The position numbers and the translations under genes are program-made. This document shows positions 8,057 to 15,495 of a stretch of DNA of 21,258 nucleotides, piece by piece; the stretch's first letter is position 1, and each line of letters begins with the position of its first letter. The stretch comes from Bacillota bacterium. Its GTDB lineage: Bacteria; Vulcanimicrobiota; JAMDEM01. The notes under the pieces were generated by a model. That model had not been told where the DNA came from. It did not search any database and saw only the letters and a program-made list of their open reading frames with translations. Location: positions 1 through 21,258 of the forward strand of contig JAMDEM010000018.1 in assembly GCA_023486985.1 (NCBI GenBank), read 5' to 3'.

Positions 8057-8464
8057 TCATTTTATTTTCTCAAACTCACACAAATCCTTGTTTTTCCGCA
8101 CATTATCCCATGTGAAGTATTTCCCGTTCATGGCAATGTAAACTCCTGGAGGAAGGGTCTGGGTAAAGGCAAGAGCGCTTCCCAGATTAAACAATCCGTC
8201 AGAGCTTCCGAATTTATAGGGAATTGCCGCGCCGGTTAATACGATTGTCTTGTTTTTTATTCCCTTTGCAAGCACCTTTGCTGTCTCAACCATTGTATCG
8301 GTGCCGTGAGTGATAAGGATTCTGTCGTCCTCTGCTTTTCTGCAGTTATCCAGAGTAATTTCCCTGTCGGAGTGGGTCATATTCAGGCTGTCAATCATCT
8401 GTTTTGCATAATCTTCAGGAATGTTTATTATTTGTTCCAGAAAACCTGCTGTTTTATCAATCAT
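8057..8464 (-). pseudogene. Asparaginase-domain remnant lacking its N-terminal catalytic motif
   Basis: The 135-residue frame contains the second half of an asparaginase-type N-terminal domain: DRILITHGTDTMVETAKVLA, KTIVLTGAAIPYKFGSSDGL, NLGSALAFTQTLPPGVYIAM and a C-terminal VRKNKDL.EFE. Free-standing single-domain relatives of about 160-170 residues end in the same way, so the C-terminus looks natural. They begin with the catalytic TTGGTIDK motif, which is missing here. Instead the frame extends upstream (to about 8530) into sequence resembling a VOC protein, suggesting a deletion that fused two genes. Asparaginase similarity begins firmly near DSLNMTHSDRE. With one of the two catalytic threonine motifs gone, activity is unlikely. 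No convincing Shine-Dalgarno precedes the ATG at 8464. Confidence 0.65.
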
Positions 8465-8511
8465 TTGTTCTAAAGTCTCGCAGGGATTAGTAAATATTTC
8501 GATTCTACCTA

Positions 8512-8756
8512 TCCTTCCATCGGAAAGAATCCAAGTTTTTGTCCCATGTAATCTCCGGCTTTTATTTTGCGATAGGAATACCTCGCAGCAAAACTGCAGG
8601 GTGTCTAGCGCAAAACAAACTTGCCCGAAGGGATACCCTGACGCTTGCGGCAGGGTAGTTTATTTCCATGCCGAGAATTTCTGAATAAAATTTTACGGCT
8701 CTGCCAAAATCAGCCGTGGGAATGTCAAACCAGTTGATAACATTTTTTATAACAAT
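8512..8756 (-). pseudogene. VOC/glyoxalase-family remnant interrupted by a repeat insertion
   Basis: After an AGGAGG at 8760-8765, the minus strand encodes VINWFDIPTADFGRAVKFYS then EILGMEI, a typical VOC (glyoxalase/bleomycin-resistance) N-terminus. The frame then enters a repeat element and hits a stop. Beyond the element, in another frame, comes KAGDYMGQKLGFFPMEG, which is what the family has next, followed by a stop. Deleting 8561-8658 joins the two parts in frame. The start codon appears as ATT (8754-8756), perhaps mutated from ATG. The C-terminal half is missing or scrambled. A stretch farther on (IFTNPCETLEQMIDKTAGF) could be its second half, now fused to the asparaginase remnant. The gene is clearly non-functional. 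Confidence 0.8.
8561..8665 (-). mobile_element. MITE-like element (copy B) with 7-base target duplication
   Basis: An element of about 91 bp (8568-8658) is bounded by identical TTTATTT direct repeats (8561-8567 and 8659-8665). It contains TACCCTG/CAGGGTA inverted repeats near one end (8634-8640 and 8651-8657), a CCCGAAGGG mini-hairpin (8624-8632), and a hairpin near the other end (8579-8602) that matches the one in copy A at 1096-1118. It has no coding capacity. Because its removal with one copy of TTTATTT restores the VOC reading frame, it is best read as a non-autonomous insertion mobilised in trans. No source transposase is visible in the window. Confidence 0.7.
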
Positions 8757-8834
8757 TTTCCTCCTGTCATTTATAGATTTTCCTGTTTGCCGATAAACTT
8801 TTTAATATGCACTCCTGTTCCTTTGCCTCATAAA

Positions 8835-9593
8835 TTATATTAATTTTGTAAAAGGTATTTTATTCTGGAGGGCATCTACCAAAAAGTTGTTTCTGCCCCC
8901 GTTCATAATCCATGTCTCGATGTTATTCTGTTTGCAGATTTTGGCTGCCTTCAACTTTGAACTCATGCCGCCGGTTCCCAGGTCTGATTTTTTTTCTTTT
9001 ACAAATTCTTTTGCCTGTTCTATTTTTGTGATTTCCGGGATCAATTTAGCATTGTCGTAAATATGCGGATTTTTGTCAAAAATGCCGTCAACGTCACTGG
9101 CAAGCACTAATATATCTGCACCAATCAGAGTGGCTACCAGTGCTGATAATTTATCGTTATCTCCAAGTATTATTTCCTCGACGGCAGTAGTGTCATTTTC
9201 GTTGATAATCGGAACGAAGTTGTGCTTCAGTAATTGGTTGATAGTATTTAGCGTATTTTTACGCGATACTTGATTTTCAAAATCCCTGTATGTCATCAGA
9301 CATTGTGCTATTTTAACGCCAAAATCACTGAAAACTTCGTTATACATTTGCATCAAAATGGGCTGGCCAATGGCTGCCATGGCTTGTTTGGATTCTACCA
9401 GTTTGTTCCAGCCGTTGATAGTTATAAATTGTTTTGCAGCAGCAATAGCACCCGAAGACACCAGCACAATATAATAATCATTGCGCAGGGATAATATCTG
9501 CCTGCCAATGTCTTCGATCTTGCCGCGGGATATCATGTTTGTCCCTGCGGTAAGGGTTGTCGACCCTATTTTTAATACTATTTTCTTCTTCAT
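8835..9593 (-). CDS. proB: Glutamate 5-kinase, short form without PUA domain
   Basis: A 252-residue amino-acid kinase that phosphorylates glutamate, the first step of proline synthesis. Visible motifs are KIGSTTLT (8-15), VLVSSGAIAAAK (43-54), QAMAAIGQPILMQMY (70-84), NENDTTAVEEIILGDNDKLS (131-150), ASDVDGIFDKNP and DLGTGGMSSKLKAAK (204-218). Many bacterial enzymes are about 370 residues with a C-terminal PUA domain; this one ends at the kinase domain, like the short forms of some other bacteria. It lies 24 bases after proA on the same strand, an order opposite to the common proB-proA. The upstream sequence is AT-rich with no Shine-Dalgarno, unlike most genes in this window. Together with proA it suggests a transferred cassette. 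Confidence 0.93.
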   Translation of the reverse strand: MKKKIVLKIGSTTLTAGTNMISRGKIEDIGRQILSLRNDYYIVLVSSGAIAAAKQFITINGWNKLVESKQAMAAIGQPILMQMYNEVFSDFGVKIAQCLMTYRDFENQVSRKNTLNTINQLLKHNFVPIINENDTTAVEEIILGDNDKLSALVATLIGADILVLASDVDGIFDKNPHIYDNAKLIPEITKIEQAKEFVKEKKSDLGTGGMSSKLKAAKICKQNNIETWIMNGGRNNFLVDALQNKIPFTKLI

Positions 9594-9617
9594 AATGATT
9601 ATTTAACCGGATAAAAA

Positions 9618-10805
9618 TTACATCCTGACCTGACCTTCACCATGCACAAGCCATTTATTGGTGACAAGTCGGTCTGAACCCAGCGGTCCTCTAAAATGAA
9701 GCTTTTGAGTACTGATGGCAATTTCTGCACCCAGTCCGAATTCACCTCCGTCAGTAAATCTTATGGAAGCATTATGGTAGACGGCTGCGCAATCAACCTC
9801 GTGAAGGAATTTTTGAGCTTTTTTCTCATTGGCAGTAACAATAGACGCCGAATGACCTCCGGAATAAGTATTTATTATTGCAATAGCTTCGTTCACGTCC
9901 GGCACCATTGCTACTAATATTTTTGCTGACAGAAATTCTTCATACCATGCAGATTCATCAGCAATCGGTTTGATTTCATTATTAAGCTTGCAAATCGTTG
10001 AATCCCCGATTATTGTTAATTTATTATCCAACAGCGCTTTGATTAGTGTATCCAGTTTCGTGTCAATATCAGGAATTTTATTATTTATCAACACCTTATC
10101 CAGCGCATTGCAGACACTTAATCTTTGCTTGCCGTTCAACACTATTTTTGCAGCCATGTCGAAATCAGCTTCACTGTCTATATACAGAAAATTATTCCCT
10201 CTGCCGCTTATTATAACCGGGACAGTGGAGTGTTTAACAACAAAATTTATGAGTGCTTCTCCGCCCCTGGGAATAATCAAATCAAATTTTTTCTTATTCT
10301 CCTGGATGAATTTTTGTGTTTCCTCCCTGGAAATATCAAGGTACAATACATAATCCTTTTCCAGATTATTCAATGCAAGTGATTTATGCCAGAGCTCGAT
10401 TAAAAAAAGATTGGTATTTCTTGCTTCTTTACCGCCTTTAAGCAAAATTTTATTCCCCGCCTTAAAGGCTATAGCGGCAGCTTCTATCGTAACGTCAGGT
10501 CTGGCTTCATAAATAATAAAGATTGTACCAAATGGGACAGTTTTGTTTTCTATTTTTAAGCCGTTTTCGTGCCGGTATGAAGTAATAGTTTTCCCTACCG
10601 GCTCTTCCAGTTTAATTACATTTTCAATGGAAACAATCATACTTGTTATTTTTTTATAATCAACTTTGAGTCTGTCATAGATGACAGGATCCTCAACAGC
10701 GCAGGAAGCAATATCACGTTGATTGGCATCAATTACCTGTTGCCTGTTTTCAGCTAAAAGCTTAGCTAATGACTTTAATGTATTGTTCTTTAATTCCGTG
10801 TTCAT
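9618..10805 (-). CDS. proA: Gamma-glutamyl phosphate reductase
   Basis: A 395-residue aldehyde-dehydrogenase-fold enzyme that reduces gamma-glutamyl phosphate to the semialdehyde, the second step of proline synthesis. Motifs include GTIFIIYEARPDVTIEAAAI, FKAGNKILLKGGKEARNTN, DLIIPRGGEALINFV, the catalytic-cysteine region KQRLSVCNALDKVLI (family motif R.SVCNA.E), VNEAIAIINTYSGGHSASIV, and the C-terminal FTDGGEFGLGAEIAIST..LHFRGPLG. ATG 10805 is chosen; an upstream in-frame extension would run through the promoter and lacks family similarity. No Shine-Dalgarno is visible, and the promoter at 10815-10843 would start transcription within a few bases of the ATG. Hand counts of two 60-base lines here gave 33-35% GC, against 50% in one dxs line. 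It probably forms a two-gene operon with proB. Confidence 0.93.
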   Translation of the reverse strand: MNTELKNNTLKSLAKLLAENRQQVIDANQRDIASCAVEDPVIYDRLKVDYKKITSMIVSIENVIKLEEPVGKTITSYRHENGLKIENKTVPFGTIFIIYEARPDVTIEAAAIAFKAGNKILLKGGKEARNTNLFLIELWHKSLALNNLEKDYVLYLDISREETQKFIQENKKKFDLIIPRGGEALINFVVKHSTVPVIISGRGNNFLYIDSEADFDMAAKIVLNGKQRLSVCNALDKVLINNKIPDIDTKLDTLIKALLDNKLTIIGDSTICKLNNEIKPIADESAWYEEFLSAKILVAMVPDVNEAIAIINTYSGGHSASIVTANEKKAQKFLHEVDCAAVYHNASIRFTDGGEFGLGAEIAISTQKLHFRGPLGSDRLVTNKWLVHGEGQVRM

Positions 10806-10814
10806 AATTAATTT

Positions 10815-10843
10815 ATTATAACAAAAACTAAGAATGATGCAAA
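10815..10843 (-). promoter_or_regulatory. Promoter of proA-proB, giving a nearly leaderless transcript
   Basis: On the minus strand TTTGCA (10838-10843) and TATAAT (10815-10820) are 17 bases apart, with an added TGn extended -10 (TGT). The expected start of transcription, about 7 bases downstream of the -10, falls near 10808, only a few bases before the proA ATG at 10805. This leaves no room for a Shine-Dalgarno, and none is present. Confidence 0.6.
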
Positions 10844-10874
10844 CTAAGCATGATAAAGTCATTCCGTACAGCAG

Positions 10875-11109
10875 CCTCTGAATATCTCACTATATCGGCT
10901 TGCAAAGGAAACGAAGATTCCTCAAACGAAAGTATCTGAAATCTAAAAAAATAAACGAAGAATTTACGGATTCAGCCCTCAGTTTCGGCAAGTTTTTTGG
11001 TAATTCTCCATAGTTCTGACCGGGGCTGCAGAATGATTATGATTTAGAATAAGAAAAAAAGAAGGCGATAAAAAAAGAGTTAGATACTATTCATTTTTTA
11101 AAGGTTTAA
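10875..11109 (+). pseudogene. Relic of a HigA-type (XRE family) antitoxin gene
   Basis: No open frame survives in this stretch between proA and xseA, but the translation is recognisable in two frames. Bases 10875-10943 read PLNISLYRLAKETKIPQTK then VSEI, the helix-turn-helix of HigA-like antitoxins. After a frameshift near 10944, bases 10951-11109 read INEEFTDSALSFGKFFGNSP, stop, F, stop, PGLQNDYDLE, stop, EKKKAIKKELDTIH and a final TAA. This matches the family pattern D.AL.LG.FFG.SP.FW..LQ..YDL. There are thus one frameshift and three internal stops. The 5' end, including the start codon, is missing where the proA promoter region begins, and no HigB toxin gene remains. The remaining bases to 11198 hold only the xseA leader. 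Confidence 0.72.
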
Positions 11110-11198
11110 AAGCCTCCTCCTTTTAATGCAATAGAAGGAAATAACCTCCTCTGGCAGAACTTTAAAAGAATATTATATTGCATTTGAGGTTTTTTGTA

Positions 11199-12404
11199 TT
11201 GGAATTTGTTCAGGAACTTTTTTGCTGGTCTGTTACACAGCTCACCCTTTACCTTAAAGAAAAGATAGAATCCGATGAACTGCTCGGCAATGTGATGATA
11301 AGGGGTGAGATTTCTAATTTTACAAGGTCTGCTGCTGGCCACTGCTATTTTGTTCTGCGAGATCAGTGGAGCCAGATAAGCTGCGTGATGTTTCAATCCA
11401 GAAACACGATTCTTAAGTTCAAACCGGAAAACGGTCTCATGGTTATAGTTCTTGGAAGAGTTTCTATCTATGAGAAACAGGGGCAATATCAGGTAATAGC
11501 TGAAGAGATGAAGCCCGAAGGCATCGGGGAAATTTTCCTCGCCCTGGAGCAGTTAAAAGAAAAGCTTTCAAAAGAAGGGCTTTTTGACGCCGCGCATAAA
11601 AGAATTTTTCCCTTTCTTCCGCAAACGGTAGGGATTGTAACTTCTCTTAGGGGAGCTGCAATCCATGATATGATTACAATTATAAGGAAAAGGAATGACG
11701 CTGTAAAAATAATTATTGCTCCAGCCCTTGTTCAGGGGGACGAAGCTCCAGACAGTATTGTAAAAGCAATAAATGAACTTAATTTACTTGAAGAAGTGGA
11801 TATAATTATAGCAGGGCGAGGCGGAGGTTCCATTGAAGAACTCATGCCCTTTAACGATGAAAGGGTTGCAAGAGCAATTTATAATTCCAGGGTTCCTGTG
11901 ATTTCCGCCGTGGGGCATGAAACCGATTTTACCATTGCCGATTTGGTGGCAGATTTGAGAGCCCCCACGCCAACGGCGGCAGCTCAGATGGTTGTACCCG
12001 AAAAGGCGGAGCTGATTAGAAGAGTGAATCAACTTCTTAACCGGCAAGGTCTTGCTCTTACAGGAAAAGCGGAAAGATTGCACACCCGGCTGGAAGGGAT
12101 AATGAAGAAGACGGTTTTCCGGTTTCCTCTCACTCAGGTGGAGCATTATTACGAAGATTTAGACAGGATTTTAAAGAGACTGGGAAGAGAAATTACGGCA
12201 GTTTTAAAAAGCAAAAAAGAGCGCATGATTGGTATTGCTTCGAAGCTTGAAGCTTTAAGCCCTCTTAAAATTCTTGACAGGGGATTTTCTCTTTGCAGAA
12301 ATATAAAGGATTCCGGAGTTATAAAAAGTATAAAAAATGTAAATTCAGGCGACAAAATTGATGTGATGGTGAGCGACGGGAATTTTATTTGCACTGTTGA
12401 TTAA
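11199..12404 (+). CDS. xseA: Exodeoxyribonuclease VII large subunit
   Basis: A 401-residue large subunit of exonuclease VII, which degrades single-stranded DNA in repair and recombination. The N-terminal OB-fold covers about 1-95 (LGNVMIRGEISNFTRSAAGH, CYFVLRD, VSCVMFQSR-like ISCVMFQSR, VIVLGRVSIYEKQGQYQV). The catalytic domain follows with VGIVTSLRGAAIHDM, VDIIIAGRGGGSIEELMPFN, PVISAVGHETDFTIADLVAD and LRAPTPTAAAQMVVP, all family hallmarks. A helical C-terminal region ends with LKILDRGFSLCRN. TTG 11199 is preferred to TTG 11178: GAGG lies 9 bases upstream, and the shorter protein fits the usual N-terminus. It starts the housekeeping run extending to recN. No convincing promoter was found. 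Confidence 0.95.
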   Translation: MEFVQELFCWSVTQLTLYLKEKIESDELLGNVMIRGEISNFTRSAAGHCYFVLRDQWSQISCVMFQSRNTILKFKPENGLMVIVLGRVSIYEKQGQYQVIAEEMKPEGIGEIFLALEQLKEKLSKEGLFDAAHKRIFPFLPQTVGIVTSLRGAAIHDMITIIRKRNDAVKIIIAPALVQGDEAPDSIVKAINELNLLEEVDIIIAGRGGGSIEELMPFNDERVARAIYNSRVPVISAVGHETDFTIADLVADLRAPTPTAAAQMVVPEKAELIRRVNQLLNRQGLALTGKAERLHTRLEGIMKKTVFRFPLTQVEHYYEDLDRILKRLGREITAVLKSKKERMIGIASKLEALSPLKILDRGFSLCRNIKDSGVIKSIKNVNSGDKIDVMVSDGNFICTVD

Positions 12405-12416
12405 GAGAGGCAGGGT

Positions 12417-12683
12417 TTGAATTTGCAGAAAGAAAATCTCACATTTGAAGAAGCTTTAAATAATCTTGAAGCAATAGTTTCCGACCTTGAAAGAGGCAAT
12501 GTGCCTCTTGAGGAATCACTGAAGAAGTTTGAGGAAGGCATAGCCCTTTCAAGAATATGTGCAGCAAGGTTAAAGTCGGCGGAAGAAGCGGTGAAGAAAT
12601 TGGTTGCCTCATCAGACGGCACTATATCACTGGAAAATTTTAAGTTGAAAGAAAGTGAAGAGGAAACAAATAACCCCACCTAA
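12417..12683 (+). CDS. xseB: Exodeoxyribonuclease VII small subunit
   Basis: An 88-residue small, helical subunit of exonuclease VII. LTFEEALNNLEAIVSDLERG (8-27), VPLEESLKKFEEGIALSR (29-46) and the following helix are typical of the family (70-85 residues). It starts at TTG 12417, six bases after AAGAGAGG and 12 bases after the xseA stop, as expected for two subunits made together. The last few residues (NNPT) and the stop codon lie within the palindromic repeat at about 12671-12720, so the repeat appears to have set the C-terminus. This tail is beyond the conserved part, so activity should not be affected. Confidence 0.93.
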   Translation: MNLQKENLTFEEALNNLEAIVSDLERGNVPLEESLKKFEEGIALSRICAARLKSAEEAVKKLVASSDGTISLENFKLKESEEETNNPT

Positions 12684-12720
12684 CCTCCCCTTAATTTAAG
12701 GGGAGGGATTGGAGACGGGG
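12671..12720 (+). repeat. Palindromic repeat between xseB and the prenyl synthase gene
   Basis: CCTCCCCTTAA (12684-12694), a single T, then TTAAGGGGAGG (12696-12706) form a perfect 11-bp inverted repeat. It is enclosed by CCCC (12674-12677) and GGGG (12717-12720). It resembles CCTCCCCTT/AAGGGGAGG repeats that, from memory, are scattered through many bacterial genomes. No T-run follows, so it is not a standard intrinsic terminator, though the hairpin could stabilise mRNA or weaken read-through. Confidence 0.7.
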
Positions 12721-12752
12721 GAGAGGGAAATATAGATTGAGAAGAGATGATA

Positions 12753-13610
12753 ATGACAAATATTAAAGCATATCTTAACGAAAAGGCGGAAGTTGTAAAT
12801 AAAGCTCTTGAAAAATATTTTTCCGGCATCAAAAATTGTCCGGATAATCTTCTGGAAGCAATGAAATACGGCACGCTGTCAGGAGGCAAGAGAATCAGGG
12901 CAATTCTTGCCATGGCGGCTGCAGAGGCAGTGGGCAAAAAAGGCGAAAGCGTCATCAAAATTGCCTGCGCCGCCGAGTTGATTCACAACTTCTCACTTAT
13001 CCATGATGACCTTCCATGCATGGACAACGATTTGACGAGAAGGGGTAAACCGACCTGTCATGCAAAGTACGGGGAGACTCTGGCTTTACTTGCAGGCGAT
13101 GCTCTTTTAATCTATGCTTTTGAAATAGCCCTGCCTGAATCATCAAACAAGCTCAAGGACTATCTTCATTTTCCTCTGGCGCTTCGGGAGCTGGCAGCTG
13201 CCTCGGGTCCCATCGGCATGGTGGGCGGACAGGTCCTTGATATAGAATTTTCCGAGAAAGAAAAAAACATAAGTAACCTGCTTCATATTCATTCAATGAA
13301 GACAGGAGCTCTTATAAGAGGGTCTATTCTTGCAGGCGCCATTGCCGCCGGGGCAAATAAGAATGAGCTTGAATGTCTTTCTGAATATGGCTCAAACCTT
13401 GGTCTTACTTTCCAGATAGTGGATGACATTCTTGATTATAACGAAGGGAAAAAAGACAAGATATCATTCCCGGCAATTCTGGGGCTTGAAAAATCAAGAC
13501 AGAAAGCTCTTGAAGCCACAAGGAAAGCTTTCAGAGCTATTGAGCCCCTTGGCGAAAAAGGGAAAATTTTAAAGGAGATAGCAAATTATCTTCTGGAGCG
13601 TGAAATCTAA
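12753..13610 (+). CDS. ispA: Short-chain (farnesyl/geranylgeranyl) diphosphate synthase
   Basis: A 285-residue polyprenyl synthase that condenses IPP with allylic diphosphates to make C15 or C20 chains for quinones and cell-wall lipid carriers. Motifs: GGKRIRAIL (44-52), first Asp-rich motif DDLPCMDNDLTRRGKPT (85-101), HSMKTGALIRGSI (180-192) and second Asp-rich motif QIVDDILDY (221-229). After that motif the loop to ISFPAILGL is about 10 residues shorter than in typical IspA, which have LGK..G.D...GK.TYP there. Product length cannot be decided from sequence alone. ATG 12753 is chosen (GAAGAG six bases upstream); ATG 12747, two codons earlier, is also possible. It lies next to dxs, so the precursor-making step and its use are co-transcribed. 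Confidence 0.93.
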   Translation: MTNIKAYLNEKAEVVNKALEKYFSGIKNCPDNLLEAMKYGTLSGGKRIRAILAMAAAEAVGKKGESVIKIACAAELIHNFSLIHDDLPCMDNDLTRRGKPTCHAKYGETLALLAGDALLIYAFEIALPESSNKLKDYLHFPLALRELAAASGPIGMVGGQVLDIEFSEKEKNISNLLHIHSMKTGALIRGSILAGAIAAGANKNELECLSEYGSNLGLTFQIVDDILDYNEGKKDKISFPAILGLEKSRQKALEATRKAFRAIEPLGEKGKILKEIANYLLEREI

Positions 13611-13614
13611 TTAA

Positions 13615-15495
13615 ATGGGAAAAATTCTTGAAACAATTAATGAGCCGGCAGACTTAAAGAATCTTAATCCTTCTCAATTAAGCCAGCTGGCGGAAGAAAT
13701 AAGAGAGTTTATAATCAGCACCATTTCAAGGACCGGAGGACATCTTGCTTCCAGCCTTGGTGCTGTTGATTTTACCATAGCTCTTCACTCGGTTTTTGAC
13801 AGTCCCGATGACAAAGTTATCTGGGATGTCGGTCATCAAAGTTATGCCCACAAGATTCTCACCGGAAGGAGAGAGAGCTTCCAAACAATAAGGCAGATGG
13901 GCGGAATAAGCGGTTTTCCCAAAAGGTCGGAAAGCCCTCATGATTTTTTCGGGACCGGACACAGCAGTACATCCGTTTCCGCGGCACTGGGGTTTGCAAA
14001 AGCCAGGGATTTGAACGGCGAAAAGCACAATGTAATTGCAGTAATCGGTGACGGCGCCTTAACAGGCGGCATGGCTTATGAGGCGTTGAACAATGCAGGA
14101 AGTCAGGGCGTTGATCTGATTGTTGTTTTAAACGATAATGAAATGTCAATATCAAAAAATGTCGGGGCTATGGCTTCATATCTCAGTAAACTCCGGATGG
14201 AGCCTCATTTTCAAAAGATAAGGACAGATTTTCGTTCTTTAGTCAAACGCGTACCCCTGATAGGGGAAAAATTATTTCAAACAGCTCACTTGATTGAAGA
14301 ACACCTTACTTATCTTGTAATTTCAGGTGTTCTTTTTGAAGCCCTCGGCTTTACCTATCTTGGTCCGTTTGACGGTCACAATATTAAAAATTTAAAGTCG
14401 GTTTTCAATGAAGCAAAAATTATGAAGGGTCCAAGATTTATCCATCTTCTTACCCAGAAGGGGAGGGGTTATGCCCCGGCTGAGAAAGATGCCACTAAAT
14501 GGCATGGAGCAGTTCCTTTTGATATTGAAACCGGCAATTCCAATCACGATAAAGGAATTCCAAGTTATACGGAAGTCTTTTCAAATACAATAGTTGAGCT
14601 CGCCGGAAAAGATGAAAAAATTGCTGCTATAACGGCGGCAATGCCTGATGGAACCGGACTTGTGGATTTTTCAAACAAATATCCAAAGAGATTTTTTGAT
14701 GTGGGAATTGCCGAGGGGCATGCAATAACTTTTGCCGCTGCGCTTGCCGCCGCCGGAATAAAGCCGGTTGTTGCCATATATTCAACGTTCCTTCAACGGG
14801 CTTACGACCAGTTGATACATGATGTATGCCTTCAGAATCTCCCGGTGGTTTTTGCCATTGACAGAGCCGGCGTGGTTGGCGAAGACGGGCCGACTCATCA
14901 CGGCGTTTTTGACCTGTCTTATTTAAGAAGTATACCAAACATGGTCTTAATGGCGCCAAAAGATGAAAATGAATTAAGGCACATGTTAAACTCCGCCTTT
15001 GATTATAATGCTCCTGTTGCCGTTAGGTATCCGCGCGGGAAAGGCGTGGGAGTGAAGATGGATAAAGAATTGGCTGTCCTTCCGCTGGGGAAAGCGGAGC
15101 TTCTTAAAAAAGGCGTGGACCTTGCCATAATTGCCATTGGCAGTATGGTTTATCCGGCGCTTCTTGCCGCAGAGAAACTTACCTTTGAAGGAATAGAGGC
15201 GGCAGTGGTAAATGCAAGATTTGTAAAGCCGCTGGATGAAGAATTAATCCTGCAGGTTGCCAGGGACTGCGGAGCAGTTCTGACCGTGGAAGAAAATGTT
15301 GAAGCCGGCGGATTTGGGTCGGCAGTTATGGAGCTTATCAATAAGTCAAGCATTCAGAAGGTTAAGGTTAAAATCAAAGGGCTTCCGGATAAATTCGTTG
15401 AACATGGAACCTTGAGCCAGCTTAAAGAAAAACATGCCCTTAATGCCGATGGCATAGTGGAAGAAGCCCGGTCTCTTCTTGAGTTTGCAAAATGA
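13615..15495 (+). CDS. dxs: 1-Deoxy-D-xylulose-5-phosphate synthase
   Basis: A 626-residue, thiamine-diphosphate enzyme joining pyruvate and glyceraldehyde 3-phosphate, the first step of the non-mevalonate isoprenoid pathway. Motifs: WDVGHQSYAHKILTGR (70-85), GFPKRSESPHDFFGTGHSST (100-119), the thiamine-binding GDGALTGGMAYEALNNAG (145-162) with NDNEMSIS (173-180), then GPFDGHN (250-256), the catalytic-type Glu367 in DVGIAEGHA, YSTFLQRAYDQLIHDV (389-404) and DRAGVVGEDGPTHHGVFDLS (416-435). Length is normal and nothing is missing. It starts 4 bases after the prenyl synthase stop with no strong Shine-Dalgarno, and its stop overlaps the tlyA start (ATGA), indicating tight coupling. Confidence 0.97.
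   Translation: MGKILETINEPADLKNLNPSQLSQLAEEIREFIISTISRTGGHLASSLGAVDFTIALHSVFDSPDDKVIWDVGHQSYAHKILTGRRESFQTIRQMGGISGFPKRSESPHDFFGTGHSSTSVSAALGFAKARDLNGEKHNVIAVIGDGALTGGMAYEALNNAGSQGVDLIVVLNDNEMSISKNVGAMASYLSKLRMEPHFQKIRTDFRSLVKRVPLIGEKLFQTAHLIEEHLTYLVISGVLFEALGFTYLGPFDGHNIKNLKSVFNEAKIMKGPRFIHLLTQKGRGYAPAEKDATKWHGAVPFDIETGNSNHDKGIPSYTEVFSNTIVELAGKDEKIAAITAAMPDGTGLVDFSNKYPKRFFDVGIAEGHAITFAAALAAAGIKPVVAIYSTFLQRAYDQLIHDVCLQNLPVVFAIDRAGVVGEDGPTHHGVFDLSYLRSIPNMVLMAPKDENELRHMLNSAFDYNAPVAVRYPRGKGVGVKMDKELAVLPLGKAELLKKGVDLAIIAIGSMVYPALLAAEKLTFEGIEAAVVNARFVKPLDEELILQVARDCGAVLTVEENVEAGGFGSAVMELINKSSIQKVKVKIKGLPDKFVEHGTLSQLKEKHALNADGIVEEARSLLEFAK

Noticed and set aside
8048..8684. Plus-strand open frames of 63 and 87 codons
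   Set aside because: Both lie antisense to the asparaginase and VOC remnants, and the second runs through the repeat element. No protein similarity seen.
11106..11486. 126-codon minus-strand frame over the start of xseA, with an apparent GGAGGAGG near 11115-11122
   Set aside because: The purine run lies at the frame's end, not before its start. The sequence is explained by xseA and its leader.
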